Below the pieces are notes generated by a model that did no database searches, had not been told where the DNA came from, and worked only from the letters and a program-made list of their open reading frames with translations. Below are positions 8,265-15,907 of a stretch of DNA of 31,940 bases, in pieces. The translations under genes and the position numbers were made by a program. How positions within the stretch are numbered: position 1 is the stretch's first letter; each line of letters begins with the position of its first letter. The DNA comes from JBPOHE01 sp052035915 (GTDB lineage Bacteria; Pseudomonadota; Gammaproteobacteria; Chromatiales; Chromatiaceae), in contig JBPOHE010000172.1 in NCBI GenBank assembly GCA_052035915.1, positions 1 to 31,940 of the forward strand, given 5' to 3'.

Positions 8265-9014
8265 TCAAGCTGGATTCGGAAGATCAAGAAATCGATGGGA
8301 AATCCCGAAATGCGCCGCCAGATGTTCGCCTAAGGCGGCTACGCCGAAACGTTCGGTGGCGTGATGCCCGGCGGAAAAATACTGGATGCCGAGTTCCCGG
8401 GCTTGATGCACCGTCTGCTCGGAGATCTCCCCGCTGAGAAAGGCGTCCAATCCCCATTGGGCCGCCTGCTCGATCAGACCCTGCCCGGCGCCGGTGCACC
8501 AACCGAGACGCCGGATGAGCCGCCCGTCCACAGGGATGTGCAAGGGAGAACGACCCAGTCTTTGCGCCAGACGCTCACCCAGTTCTACCGCGGTTAAAGC
8601 AGGCTCCAGCCGTCCCTGCCACAAGAGTCCATTCCCGGCCAGGGGTTGCGGATCGAGGATATCCAGGTGTTCGGCCAGTTGGCGGTTATTGCCGAGCTCG
8701 GGATGGGCGTCCAAGGGCAGATGATAGGCCAGCAGGCTGATCCCCCCTTGCATCAGGGTGCGGATGCGTCGCCCCTTGATCCCGGTGAGACGCGGCGATT
8801 CTCCTTTCCAGAAATAGCCATGATGCACGAGCAGGGTATCGGCGCCGAGCTCGAGTGCCGCTTCGATCAAGGCCTGGCTGGCGGTGACCCCGCTCACCAG
8901 ATGGGTCACGACCTCCCCCGCCTCGACCTGTAGCCCGTTTGGGCAATAGTCGTCGAAAGTCCCAGTGGCGAGAAGTTCATCGCAGTAGTGCCAGAGTTCG
9001 TCGAGCCTCAACAT
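8265..9014 (-). CDS. Nif3-like dinuclear metal-centre protein (YbgI/GTP cyclohydrolase I type 2 homolog)
   Basis: The 249 residues match the compact bacterial Nif3/YbgI form. Family motifs are visible: YCPNGLQVEAG near the N-terminus, LLVHHGYFWKG (two adjacent metal-ligand His), YHLPLDAHPELGNN, and near the C-terminus SAGHHATERFGV (further His and Glu ligands). The biochemical role of the family is unsettled; a hexameric ring with two metals per subunit is known, and GTP cyclohydrolase activity has been claimed for some members. It is transcribed divergently from the DegS/AlgW-like protease, an association also seen in Pseudomonas. The stop lies about 180 bp before petA. Confidence 0.88.
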   Translation of the reverse strand: MLRLDELWHYCDELLATGTFDDYCPNGLQVEAGEVVTHLVSGVTASQALIEAALELGADTLLVHHGYFWKGESPRLTGIKGRRIRTLMQGGISLLAYHLPLDAHPELGNNRQLAEHLDILDPQPLAGNGLLWQGRLEPALTAVELGERLAQRLGRSPLHIPVDGRLIRRLGWCTGAGQGLIEQAAQWGLDAFLSGEISEQTVHQARELGIQYFSAGHHATERFGVAALGEHLAAHFGISHRFLDLPNPA

Positions 9015-9065
9015 GGCCTATCCTTCAGTTAAAATTAAGCCAGCGTCATGGTAGGTTATTGTACT

Positions 9066-10223
9066 ATGCGCGCCCGTCCCATCCTGTCCTATCTCGCCAC
9101 GGCCTTCGGCGCGGGTCTTGCGGCCCTGTTCATGCTCTGGCTGCTGGGCCCAGATCTCTTCAGACCAACCGCAACGGTTTCCGGATTCCCTCTCAATACC
9201 CGAGCGCTCCCGGCCACAGGGCCGGTTTCCTACGCCGAGGCGGTACAACGGGCCGCTCCGGCGGTAATCAACATCTATTCCACCAAGATCACCACCGAGC
9301 GCCGCGCCTCACCCCTGGATCCCCCGCTGCTACAACGCCTTTTCGGCGACCGACTGCCCCTGCCGCCCAGGCGCAAGGCAGAGACCAGCCTGGGGTCCGG
9401 GGTGATCGTCTCCAGCGACGGCAAAATCTTGACCAATCATCATGTGATCGAAGGGGCGGATGAGATCAAGGCCGTTCTGCCGGATGGGCGGGATCTGGAA
9501 GTCCGTATCCTCGGTAGCGATCCCGAGACCGATGTCGCCGTCCTGCGCGCTGGAAGCGGGAAACTGCCGTCGATTCCCCTGGGCGACGCCGCCAGACTCC
9601 GCGTCGGGGACGTGGTGCTGGCCATCGGCAACCCCTTTGGTGTGGGACAAACCGTCACCCTGGGTATCGTCAGCGCCACCGGACGTTCTCACCTCGGCAT
9701 CCATGCCTTCGAGGATTTCATCCAGACCGACGCGGCCATCAATCCGGGCAACTCCGGCGGTGCCCTGATCAACGCCCAGGGAGAACTCATCGGCATCAAT
9801 AATGCCATCTACTCGGAAACCGGCAGTTCCCACGGCATCGGCTTCGCCATTCCGGTCGAACTCTGCCTCGCCATCATGGAGCAGATCGGCACCAAGGGCC
9901 GGATCATCCGTTCCTGGCTGGGGATCAGCGGTCAACAACTCACCCCGAACCTCGCCGAGTCCTTCGGTTTGAAGGTCATCGAAGGGGTACTGGTCTCCGG
10001 CGTGGAAGAACAGGGTCCCGCCCATCGGGCCGGCATCCGCGCCGGTGACGTCATCACCCAGATCGACGGTCGACCGACCCTGGACACCCGCCAGGTACTC
10101 ACCCTCACCTCCCTGACCCCACCCGGCAGCCGGGTACGCCTCCAGGGCTGGCGCGGCAACGAACGCCTGGACCTCTATCTCACCACCGCGGATCGCACGG
10201 GCAAGGTTTCCACCAGGCGGTGA
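9066..10223 (+). CDS. algW: Membrane-anchored periplasmic serine protease, DegS/AlgW family
   Basis: DegS/AlgW proteases sense misfolded outer-membrane proteins and cut an anti-sigma factor to release sigma-E. The 385-residue protein has an N-terminal anchor helix (about 8-30), a trypsin-like domain with the triad His126 (TNHHVIEG), Asp156 (ETDVAVL) and Ser230 (INPGNSGGAL), and a single C-terminal PDZ domain (about 285-375, AGIRAGDVITQIDG). One PDZ plus an uncleaved anchor separates it from DegP/DegQ, which have two PDZ domains. I prefer the ATG at 9066 (MRARPILSYL); an upstream ATG at 9048 adds six residues. No sigma-E or anti-sigma genes lie in the window. Confidence 0.88.
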   Translation: MRARPILSYLATAFGAGLAALFMLWLLGPDLFRPTATVSGFPLNTRALPATGPVSYAEAVQRAAPAVINIYSTKITTERRASPLDPPLLQRLFGDRLPLPPRRKAETSLGSGVIVSSDGKILTNHHVIEGADEIKAVLPDGRDLEVRILGSDPETDVAVLRAGSGKLPSIPLGDAARLRVGDVVLAIGNPFGVGQTVTLGIVSATGRSHLGIHAFEDFIQTDAAINPGNSGGALINAQGELIGINNAIYSETGSSHGIGFAIPVELCLAIMEQIGTKGRIIRSWLGISGQQLTPNLAESFGLKVIEGVLVSGVEEQGPAHRAGIRAGDVITQIDGRPTLDTRQVLTLTSLTPPGSRVRLQGWRGNERLDLYLTTADRTGKVSTRR

Positions 10224-10311
10224 GTCGACAAGTATCACCCGATCCCCTCTTGCGCTGGGATACGCCGTTGAGGGTACAGACCTGTCAGGAATTGGCCTGG
10301 ACACTTTGTTG

Positions 10312-10436
10312 TTCCGGGCATCGACCTCAAATGGCCATTTTTCGTTCTTAAAAAGAGAACAATACGCAAATTTTAAGACTTATTGTTCTCCTAAAGAGAA
10401 CAAATATCGGCTATCAGCCTCCAGGCCCGGAAGCGC
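10312..10436. repeat. Dispersed two-palindrome repeat, copy B
   Basis: The outer ends are TTCCGGGCATCGA and GGCCCGGAAGCGC. The interior has CGTTCTTAAAAAGAGAACAA and ATTGTTCTCCTAAAGAGAAC, the clearest palindrome of all five copies. It lies between the protease stop and the PQQ dehydrogenase start, 390 bp that otherwise hold nothing recognisable. Confidence 0.78.
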
Positions 10437-10612
10437 CAAGAGGCGGACGGGCCAGTTGCGACGACTTCCCTTCCCCAGCTTCGACCTCATACTGATAGAT
10501 CGGTCCCGCCTCCTCGGTTCGATCATGGGAGATCGGGTTATCAAGCTTGACGACTCATTCTTGTATCCTGATTTCCGGGTGGTCCGCGTTCATAACTCTT
10601 TGGAAGAAATCG

Positions 10613-11758
10613 ATGCCTCTACGAGATCTGTTGTCAGCGACCTTGTCATCCTTGTGCCTGGGGTGGCTGCTGTGCGGCTCAGCCACCAAGGCGCTCGCCG
10701 GTGAAGCCGACTTGGCCTATCTGCACCTTCCATCAGGGTTCAAGATTCACGAATATGCCCAAATCCCCAATGCCAGGGCCATGGCCTTGGGCCCTCGAGG
10801 CACGGTCTTTGTCGGTACCCGTACCGAGGGACGGCTGTTCGCGCTCCGCGATCAGGACGGCGACGGTCGGGCCGATCAGCTCTATGAACTCGCCGCCGGG
10901 TTGGATATGCCGACCGGGGTGGCCTTTCGCGACGGCGCCCTCTATGTGGCGGAAAGTGGTCGGGTGCTGAGATACGATGGTATCGAGGACCATCTGGCCG
11001 ATCCGCCCACGCCGGTGGAGGTGACCAGGGTGCCGGCCTATCGGCATCACGGCTGGCGGGAGATCGGCTTCGGCCCGGATGATCGCCTCTATCTCAGCAT
11101 GGGGGCGCCCTGCAATGTCTGCGAGTCGGAGGACCTGGGGGCTATCTGGCGGATGCGGCCAGACGGCTCCGAGCTGGAGATCTTCGCCCGGGGGGTGCGC
11201 AACAGTGTCGGCTTCGCCTGGCATCCCAATACCGGGGCGCTCTGGTTTACCGACAACGGTCGGGATCTACTCGGCGACGATCTCCCCCCGGATGAACTCA
11301 ATACCGCCCCCCGGGCCGGGCTGGATTTCGGTTTTCCCTATTGTCACGGCGGGGATCTGGCCGATCCCGAATTTGGCGCCAAGCGCCCCTGTCAGGACTT
11401 CGTTCCGCCGGTGCAACGGCTGGGTCCCCATGTGGCGAGCCTGGGACTGGTGTTCTACCAGGGACGGCAGTTCCCGGACCAGTATCGCGGCCAGATCATC
11501 ATCGCCGAGCATGGTTCCTGGAACCGTTCGGCCCCCATAGGTTACCGCTTGACCCTGGTGCGCTTGGAAGAGGATCGCTCACTGGGCTATGAGCCCTTTG
11601 TCTGGGGCTGGCTCGGGGAAGACGGGCGGGTGCGGGGTCGCCCGGTGGATCTGTTGGAATTGCCGGATGGTTCGCTCTTGATTTCGGACGATCACGCCGG
11701 GCGGATCTACCGCCTCAGTTACGGCGCACTACCCTCGACGGCGGCGACCCTGCCTTGA
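10613..11758 (+). CDS. PQQ-dependent sugar dehydrogenase, sorbosone-dehydrogenase type
   Basis: This predicted periplasmic six-bladed beta-propeller enzyme would oxidise a sugar or aldose with pyrroloquinoline quinone (COG2133-like). The 381 residues begin with a Sec signal peptide (hydrophobic run LLSATLSSLCLGWLLCGSA, cleavage near ATKALA). Family features are the calcium-like DQDGDGRADQLYELA loop, GWREIGFGPDDRLYLSMGAP, GVRNSVGFAWHP, and the diagnostic HGSWNRSAPIGYRL. Start chosen at 10613: GGAAG precedes it and the signal peptide begins immediately; an earlier in-frame start at 10547 would bury that peptide. No PQQ biosynthesis genes are in the window. Electrons may pass to a c-type cytochrome. 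Confidence 0.85.
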   Translation: MPLRDLLSATLSSLCLGWLLCGSATKALAGEADLAYLHLPSGFKIHEYAQIPNARAMALGPRGTVFVGTRTEGRLFALRDQDGDGRADQLYELAAGLDMPTGVAFRDGALYVAESGRVLRYDGIEDHLADPPTPVEVTRVPAYRHHGWREIGFGPDDRLYLSMGAPCNVCESEDLGAIWRMRPDGSELEIFARGVRNSVGFAWHPNTGALWFTDNGRDLLGDDLPPDELNTAPRAGLDFGFPYCHGGDLADPEFGAKRPCQDFVPPVQRLGPHVASLGLVFYQGRQFPDQYRGQIIIAEHGSWNRSAPIGYRLTLVRLEEDRSLGYEPFVWGWLGEDGRVRGRPVDLLELPDGSLLISDDHAGRIYRLSYGALPSTAATLP

Positions 11759-11782
11759 GCCGGGCTCGGGACAACCTCCGCC

Positions 11783-11799
11783 GCGGGACCTTGTCCCGC
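11783..11799. terminator. Hairpin after the PQQ dehydrogenase gene
   Basis: GCGGGAC-CTT-GTCCCGC is a perfect 7-bp GC-rich stem 25 bp after the stop codon. No U-run follows on the plus strand (AAAATGG), so it is a weak intrinsic terminator at best and may only stabilise the mRNA end. Confidence 0.35.
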
Positions 11800-11924
11800 A
11801 AAATGGAGTGATGCCGGAACCCAGCGCCGAGATGGAGGACCAGTCAGTGTACTTGTAGACGGTCACCGCCAATCAGCAGGCTGATATTTCTTTTCCCGGC
11901 AATCGCCCAAGTCCAACACCGCCC

Positions 11925-12021
11925 CAACCTCAGCCGGCTCGCGGTCGTCAGCTGATCGACGACCCAAGCATACCGGAGTCGATGACCTCCTGACCGCTTC
12001 TTACACCAAGTCCAGGGACAC
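11925..12021 (+). repeat. Degenerate IS-end repeat, copy 2
   Basis: This is a diverged copy of 26-121: the peptide tail PNLSRLAVVS ends at 11953-11955, followed by the shared GAGTCGATGACC, CGCTTCTTACACCA and GGGACAC blocks. No intact transposase is left in 11759-12223, only this fossil end. The remaining sequence to 12223 presumably holds the copper-receptor promoter, but I could not pick one out. Confidence 0.6.
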
Positions 12022-12223
12022 CCTGCGTCAGATCCCAGGCTGGTTGTGGCATCTACCGCAGCCACAGCCTGTCGCCTGACAACCAAATCACTGAACTATA
12101 AGCCTTTTCAGGTTGGCCCATGGTTTGCTCAAAGGGCCTGATCGTGCCACGACCTGGAAATCCCCGAAACTCCCGCGTGGGCACTGAAGGCCCTGTTTCC
12201 CCCGCTACCAGAGGAGCTTCCCC

Positions 12224-14305
12224 ATGAAGTGCCCGCCCCGACCGAAAACCTTGGTCCTGATGCTCGCCACAACCTGCTCAGCCGCCGTTCAGGCGGACTT
12301 TCTCGAAACCGAGACCCTGGAACCCTTGGTGGTCACCGCCCCACCGATGCTGGCACCGCTGGAGACCCGATTCGATCCCAAGTTGCCCCAACAACCCTTA
12401 CCGGCCCAGGACGGCGCCGCCTTTCTCAAGGCGGTGCCCGGGATGAACGTCATCCGCAAGGGCGGCACCGACGGCGACCCGGTGTTCCGCGGCATGGCGG
12501 GTTCGCGGCTCAACATTCTGCTCGATGGCGAGAACATCCTCGGTGGATGCGGCATGCGCATGGACCCGCCTACCGCCTATGTGTTTCCCGAGTCCTACGA
12601 CAGCGTCACCCTGCTCAAGGGTCCCCAGACCGTCCTCTACGGTCCCGGGAACGCCGCCGGCGTGGTGCTGTTCGAGCGTGAACACCGGGGTTTCCAGCAA
12701 CCCGGGTGGAAGTTTTACGGCAGCCTCATGGGCGGCAGCTTCGGCCGTCACGACGAGGTGCTGGACGCCCAGGCCGGCAACCGGCAGTTCTATCTCCGCG
12801 GCACCGGCACCAACTCCCACTCCGACGACTACGAGGACGGCGACGGCAACAAAGTACATTCCAAGTACAGCCGCTGGAGCGCCACCGGGTCGGCGGGTTG
12901 GACCCCGGATGAGGATACCAGCCTCGAACTCTCCACCGCCCGCAGCGACGGCGAAGCCGCCTATGCGGATCGGGCCATGGACGGGGTCAAATTCGACCGG
13001 GAAAACTACGGCCTGCGGCTGGAGAAGCGACGCCTGACGCCCTGGCTGGAGAAAGTGGAGGCCCTCGCCTATTACAACTACATCGACCATGTGATGGACA
13101 ACTACAGCCTGCGCCGTTTCGTCCCCACGGCGATGATGCCCAAGCCGTCGGTAAACAACCCGGATCGGGAGACCATCGGCGGGCGCCTCGCCTTTACCCT
13201 GAAGCCGGGGTCTGAATCGAAACTCCAGCTCGGCCTCGATACCCAGTCAAACGTGCATACCCTGCGTTCGACCATGAATCAGCTCAACATGCCCTACCAA
13301 GCCATGTCCCGCACCGAGGACGCCAACTTCCAACAACTGGGACTCTTTGGCGAGTGGACCCAGTTCCTGGGCGAAACCGACCGGGTCATCCTCGGGCTGC
13401 GCAATGACTGGTGGCAGGCGGAGGACAAGCGACAAACACTGCGGTTGAACATGATGACCACGGTGCCCAATCCCACCGCCAATCACGAACGCGACGAGAC
13501 GCTGACCAGCGGCTTCGCCCGCTACGAGCGGGATCTGGCGGGTAGCGGTACCACGCTCTATGCCGGTCTCGGCCATAACGAGCGTTTTCCCGACTACTGG
13601 GAGCTGATCTCTTTCGGTAAGGAAGGACCCACTGAGGCCGATCTCAGCGCCTTTGATACCACGAACCCGGAAAAGACCACCCAAGTGGATCTCGGCGCCA
13701 CCCTCAAGGCCGGCCCCTGGGGCGGCTTTCTCGCCGCCTTCTACAACCGGATCGACGACTTCATCCTCATCCAGTCCAATGTCAAACGGGGTTCGGGCAT
13801 GACAGCCCGCACCGTCACCATCACCCGCAATGTCGACGCCACCACCTGGGGCGGCGAGGCCGGTCTGAGCTATGCCTTCCGCCCCGATCTCAAAGGCGAC
13901 CTCAGCCTGGCCTATGTGCGCGGCACCAACGACAGCGAGGATCGCCCTCTCGCCCAGATACCTCCGCTGGAGGCTCGTCTGGGGCTGACCTGGGATAACC
14001 GGGTCTGGAGCGCCGGCGGCCTGCTGCGACTGGTCGCTGAGCAAGATCGCTACGCGATCAACGAAGGCAACATCGTCGGCCAAGACCTGGGACGGTCTCC
14101 CGGCTTCGCCGTCTTCTCCGTCCATGGCGGTTGGCGACCCCATAAGGATGTGCGACTCACCGCCGGTATCGACAACCTCTTCGACCGTACCTATGCCGAA
14201 CACATCAGTCGCAACGAGGCCATGGTTCCGGGGTATGAACAGACCACCCAGGTCAACGAGCCTGGCCGCCTGTTCTGGTTGAAGGCCAGCGTCGAATTGA
14301 ACTGA
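12224..14305 (+). CDS. TonB-dependent copper receptor (OprC/NosA family)
   Basis: This is an outer-membrane gated channel of 693 residues. A signal peptide covers about 1-25 (LVLMLATTCSAAVQA) and a TonB-box-like LEPLVVTAPP follows. The plug domain contains GGCGMRMDPPTAYVFPESYD and LLKGPQTVLYGPGNAAG, the hallmark of the TonB-copper subfamily (OprC, NosA). A 22-strand-type barrel follows, ending VNEPGRLFWLKASVELN. OprC and NosA are linked to copper uptake and to copper supply for nitrous-oxide reductase, though no nos genes are here. The Met- and Cys-containing plug motif is a plausible copper contact by inference. It is followed by an exported haem protein and preceded by a PQQ enzyme on the same strand. 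Confidence 0.87.
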   Translation: MKCPPRPKTLVLMLATTCSAAVQADFLETETLEPLVVTAPPMLAPLETRFDPKLPQQPLPAQDGAAFLKAVPGMNVIRKGGTDGDPVFRGMAGSRLNILLDGENILGGCGMRMDPPTAYVFPESYDSVTLLKGPQTVLYGPGNAAGVVLFEREHRGFQQPGWKFYGSLMGGSFGRHDEVLDAQAGNRQFYLRGTGTNSHSDDYEDGDGNKVHSKYSRWSATGSAGWTPDEDTSLELSTARSDGEAAYADRAMDGVKFDRENYGLRLEKRRLTPWLEKVEALAYYNYIDHVMDNYSLRRFVPTAMMPKPSVNNPDRETIGGRLAFTLKPGSESKLQLGLDTQSNVHTLRSTMNQLNMPYQAMSRTEDANFQQLGLFGEWTQFLGETDRVILGLRNDWWQAEDKRQTLRLNMMTTVPNPTANHERDETLTSGFARYERDLAGSGTTLYAGLGHNERFPDYWELISFGKEGPTEADLSAFDTTNPEKTTQVDLGATLKAGPWGGFLAAFYNRIDDFILIQSNVKRGSGMTARTVTITRNVDATTWGGEAGLSYAFRPDLKGDLSLAYVRGTNDSEDRPLAQIPPLEARLGLTWDNRVWSAGGLLRLVAEQDRYAINEGNIVGQDLGRSPGFAVFSVHGGWRPHKDVRLTAGIDNLFDRTYAEHISRNEAMVPGYEQTTQVNEPGRLFWLKASVELN

Positions 14306-14316
14306 GAAAAGGGATG

Positions 14317-14342
14317 ATCCGCCCGCTGCCAAGTGGGCGGAT
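14317..14342. terminator. Hairpin after the copper receptor gene
   Basis: ATCCGCCC and GGGCGGAT form a perfect 8-bp stem with a 10-base loop, starting 12 bp after the receptor stop. There is no U-run, so it may attenuate rather than end transcription into the next gene. Confidence 0.4.
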
Positions 14343-14470
14343 ATTGCCGCCTCGCCGGTCGTCGCAACCGATCTTCCCGGAGTAGACAGGCCTTGATAAT
14401 CAGCCCATCCACAAGGGTTCGCCACCACTCTTCGCGAAACCAGGGACTTTCGGGCCGTATAGCGGCGTTC

Positions 14471-15775
14471 ATGGTCTCTTGGCTTGCGCTCCTGGCGGCA
14501 GAGCTTGGCGCCACGAACCGGCAATGGGACCTCAACGATGTCGCTTATCTCTTTCCTTTGCCTCAGGAGGCGGAGTCGAACGCTCCCCATCTACTGAGGC
14601 CGCAGGATGCCGGGCGCGAGGGGGAGTTATTGCCTTATGAGGACTTCCTCAAGGTCCCCACCCTGCTCAACGGCGGCAAGGGCAACCCCAGTCTCTATGC
14701 CACCGCCTTGCACCTGGTCGGAGCGAGGATCGACCCCTGCCCAAAAGCGGTCGCCGACCGCTGTTCTCCCGAAATCAGATTGGTATGGCAGCCCATCGAA
14801 AAGGACCTCGGTTCCGGCGCCTGGGTCGCCCGGGACGCGGCGGTGCACAGCTTTTACCCTCTGCGCCAGGAACGCTTCCAACAACTCGCCCGCGATCTTT
14901 GGCAGCTCAAAATGACCAATCTGGACAAGGGCATCGATACCGCCGGGAAACCTCTCGGTATCCATCCGGCCTTCAGCCAGCCGATAGGGAGCAACAACTT
15001 CCAGACGAGGTTGCAGGAGATACTGCTCGACTATTGCGGCGCAAATAACCTGTCGAGCCTGGCCTTCACGTCCCTGCTCACCCCCAGGCAGTGGTGGCGC
15101 TTCGGCAAGCTGCAAGCCGATCGAGCGGGTCATTGGGTGAATGTCGATATCCCCCGCATCGAAGCCCCTATCGAGGACATCTTCAATGTCGCCCTCGACA
15201 ATATCCATAACCCCTTGGGCGAAAAGGCCGATGCCGTGTTCAACGTACTGCCCGAGGACTATCCCGAAGCAGATAATCTGCTGCCGCTCATCAATCAGGG
15301 ATATCGAACCAATGACGACAGGGATTATCCGATCTTTAAGGCCAAACTGGATGCCCTGGCGCGCTTCGACAATCCCCAGCGGTCCAACGCCGAGACCCTG
15401 GACTGTGCTGGTTGCCACTATGCCGAGGCCGCCCGTTCTTACGCCCTGAAACGCTTTCCCGCGTTGAGCGATCATCTCTCGGCCGATCACTACCCGAATC
15501 CTGAACCAAACACCTTCAACCTCACCAACACCACCCTGGCCTCACAGGGCACCCGGGTCGTCAGGGCCTTCGGATTCTTTGAACGACGTCCGTGCATCAG
15601 CCAAAGGACGATTCACGATGCGGCCCAGTCGGCGCATTGGTTGAATACCTCTATGCCGCCTACTTCTCAAACAGCTCGCTCAAAGGGAGAAACCCCTTTC
15701 ACATCTCATCCTCCTGGCCCACCTGGAGGCGGAACCCCATCGACGCTGGATCAAGCCCCCGAGGCCCGAATCTGA
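14471..15775 (+). CDS. Exported protein with one haem c site (cytochrome-c-like), unknown role
   Basis: The 434-residue protein starts with a short hydrophobic stretch (MVSWLALLAAELGA) that may be a truncated or misread signal peptide; a non-ATG start upstream in the same frame, which stays open to 14333, is possible. One haem-attachment motif, CAGCH (Cys312, Cys315, His316), lies in LDCAGCHYAEAARSYAL. Other Cys residues (PCPKAVADRC, LDYCGA) could form disulfides. The main body has no domain I recognise. The last 40 or so residues are rich in Pro, Ser and Thr and unlike the rest, so a late frameshift is possible. It directly follows the copper receptor on the same strand, so a shared role in copper or electron transfer is a reasonable inference. 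Confidence 0.65.
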   Translation: MVSWLALLAAELGATNRQWDLNDVAYLFPLPQEAESNAPHLLRPQDAGREGELLPYEDFLKVPTLLNGGKGNPSLYATALHLVGARIDPCPKAVADRCSPEIRLVWQPIEKDLGSGAWVARDAAVHSFYPLRQERFQQLARDLWQLKMTNLDKGIDTAGKPLGIHPAFSQPIGSNNFQTRLQEILLDYCGANNLSSLAFTSLLTPRQWWRFGKLQADRAGHWVNVDIPRIEAPIEDIFNVALDNIHNPLGEKADAVFNVLPEDYPEADNLLPLINQGYRTNDDRDYPIFKAKLDALARFDNPQRSNAETLDCAGCHYAEAARSYALKRFPALSDHLSADHYPNPEPNTFNLTNTTLASQGTRVVRAFGFFERRPCISQRTIHDAAQSAHWLNTSMPPTSQTARSKGETPFTSHPPGPPGGGTPSTLDQAPEARI

Positions 15776-15795
15776 AATATGTTTTTCTTATTTCA
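15773..15795 (+). terminator. AT-rich hairpin at the stop of the haem-protein gene
   Basis: TGAAATA and TATTTCA pair around TGTTTTTCT, beginning at the stop codon itself, with ATATTTTTCT just downstream. The stem is weak (7 AT-rich pairs). A second stem, GGCTGAGGC with GCCTCTGCC, follows at about 15814-15837. The two convergent genes may share this region as a terminator. Confidence 0.3.
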
Positions 15796-15907
15796 AGATA
15801 ATATTTTTCTACAGGCTGAGGCTTTTCGGCCTCTGCCCGACAGGATCGAACTTCTGGGAGATGGAATCCGGAGACGAGGAAAGGGGATGGCGCAGAAACC
15901 GACTAAA

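Noticed and set aside
13247..14590. 447-residue open frame opposite the copper receptor
   Set aside because: It is antisense to a receptor with diagnostic motifs; an artefact of GC-rich codon use.
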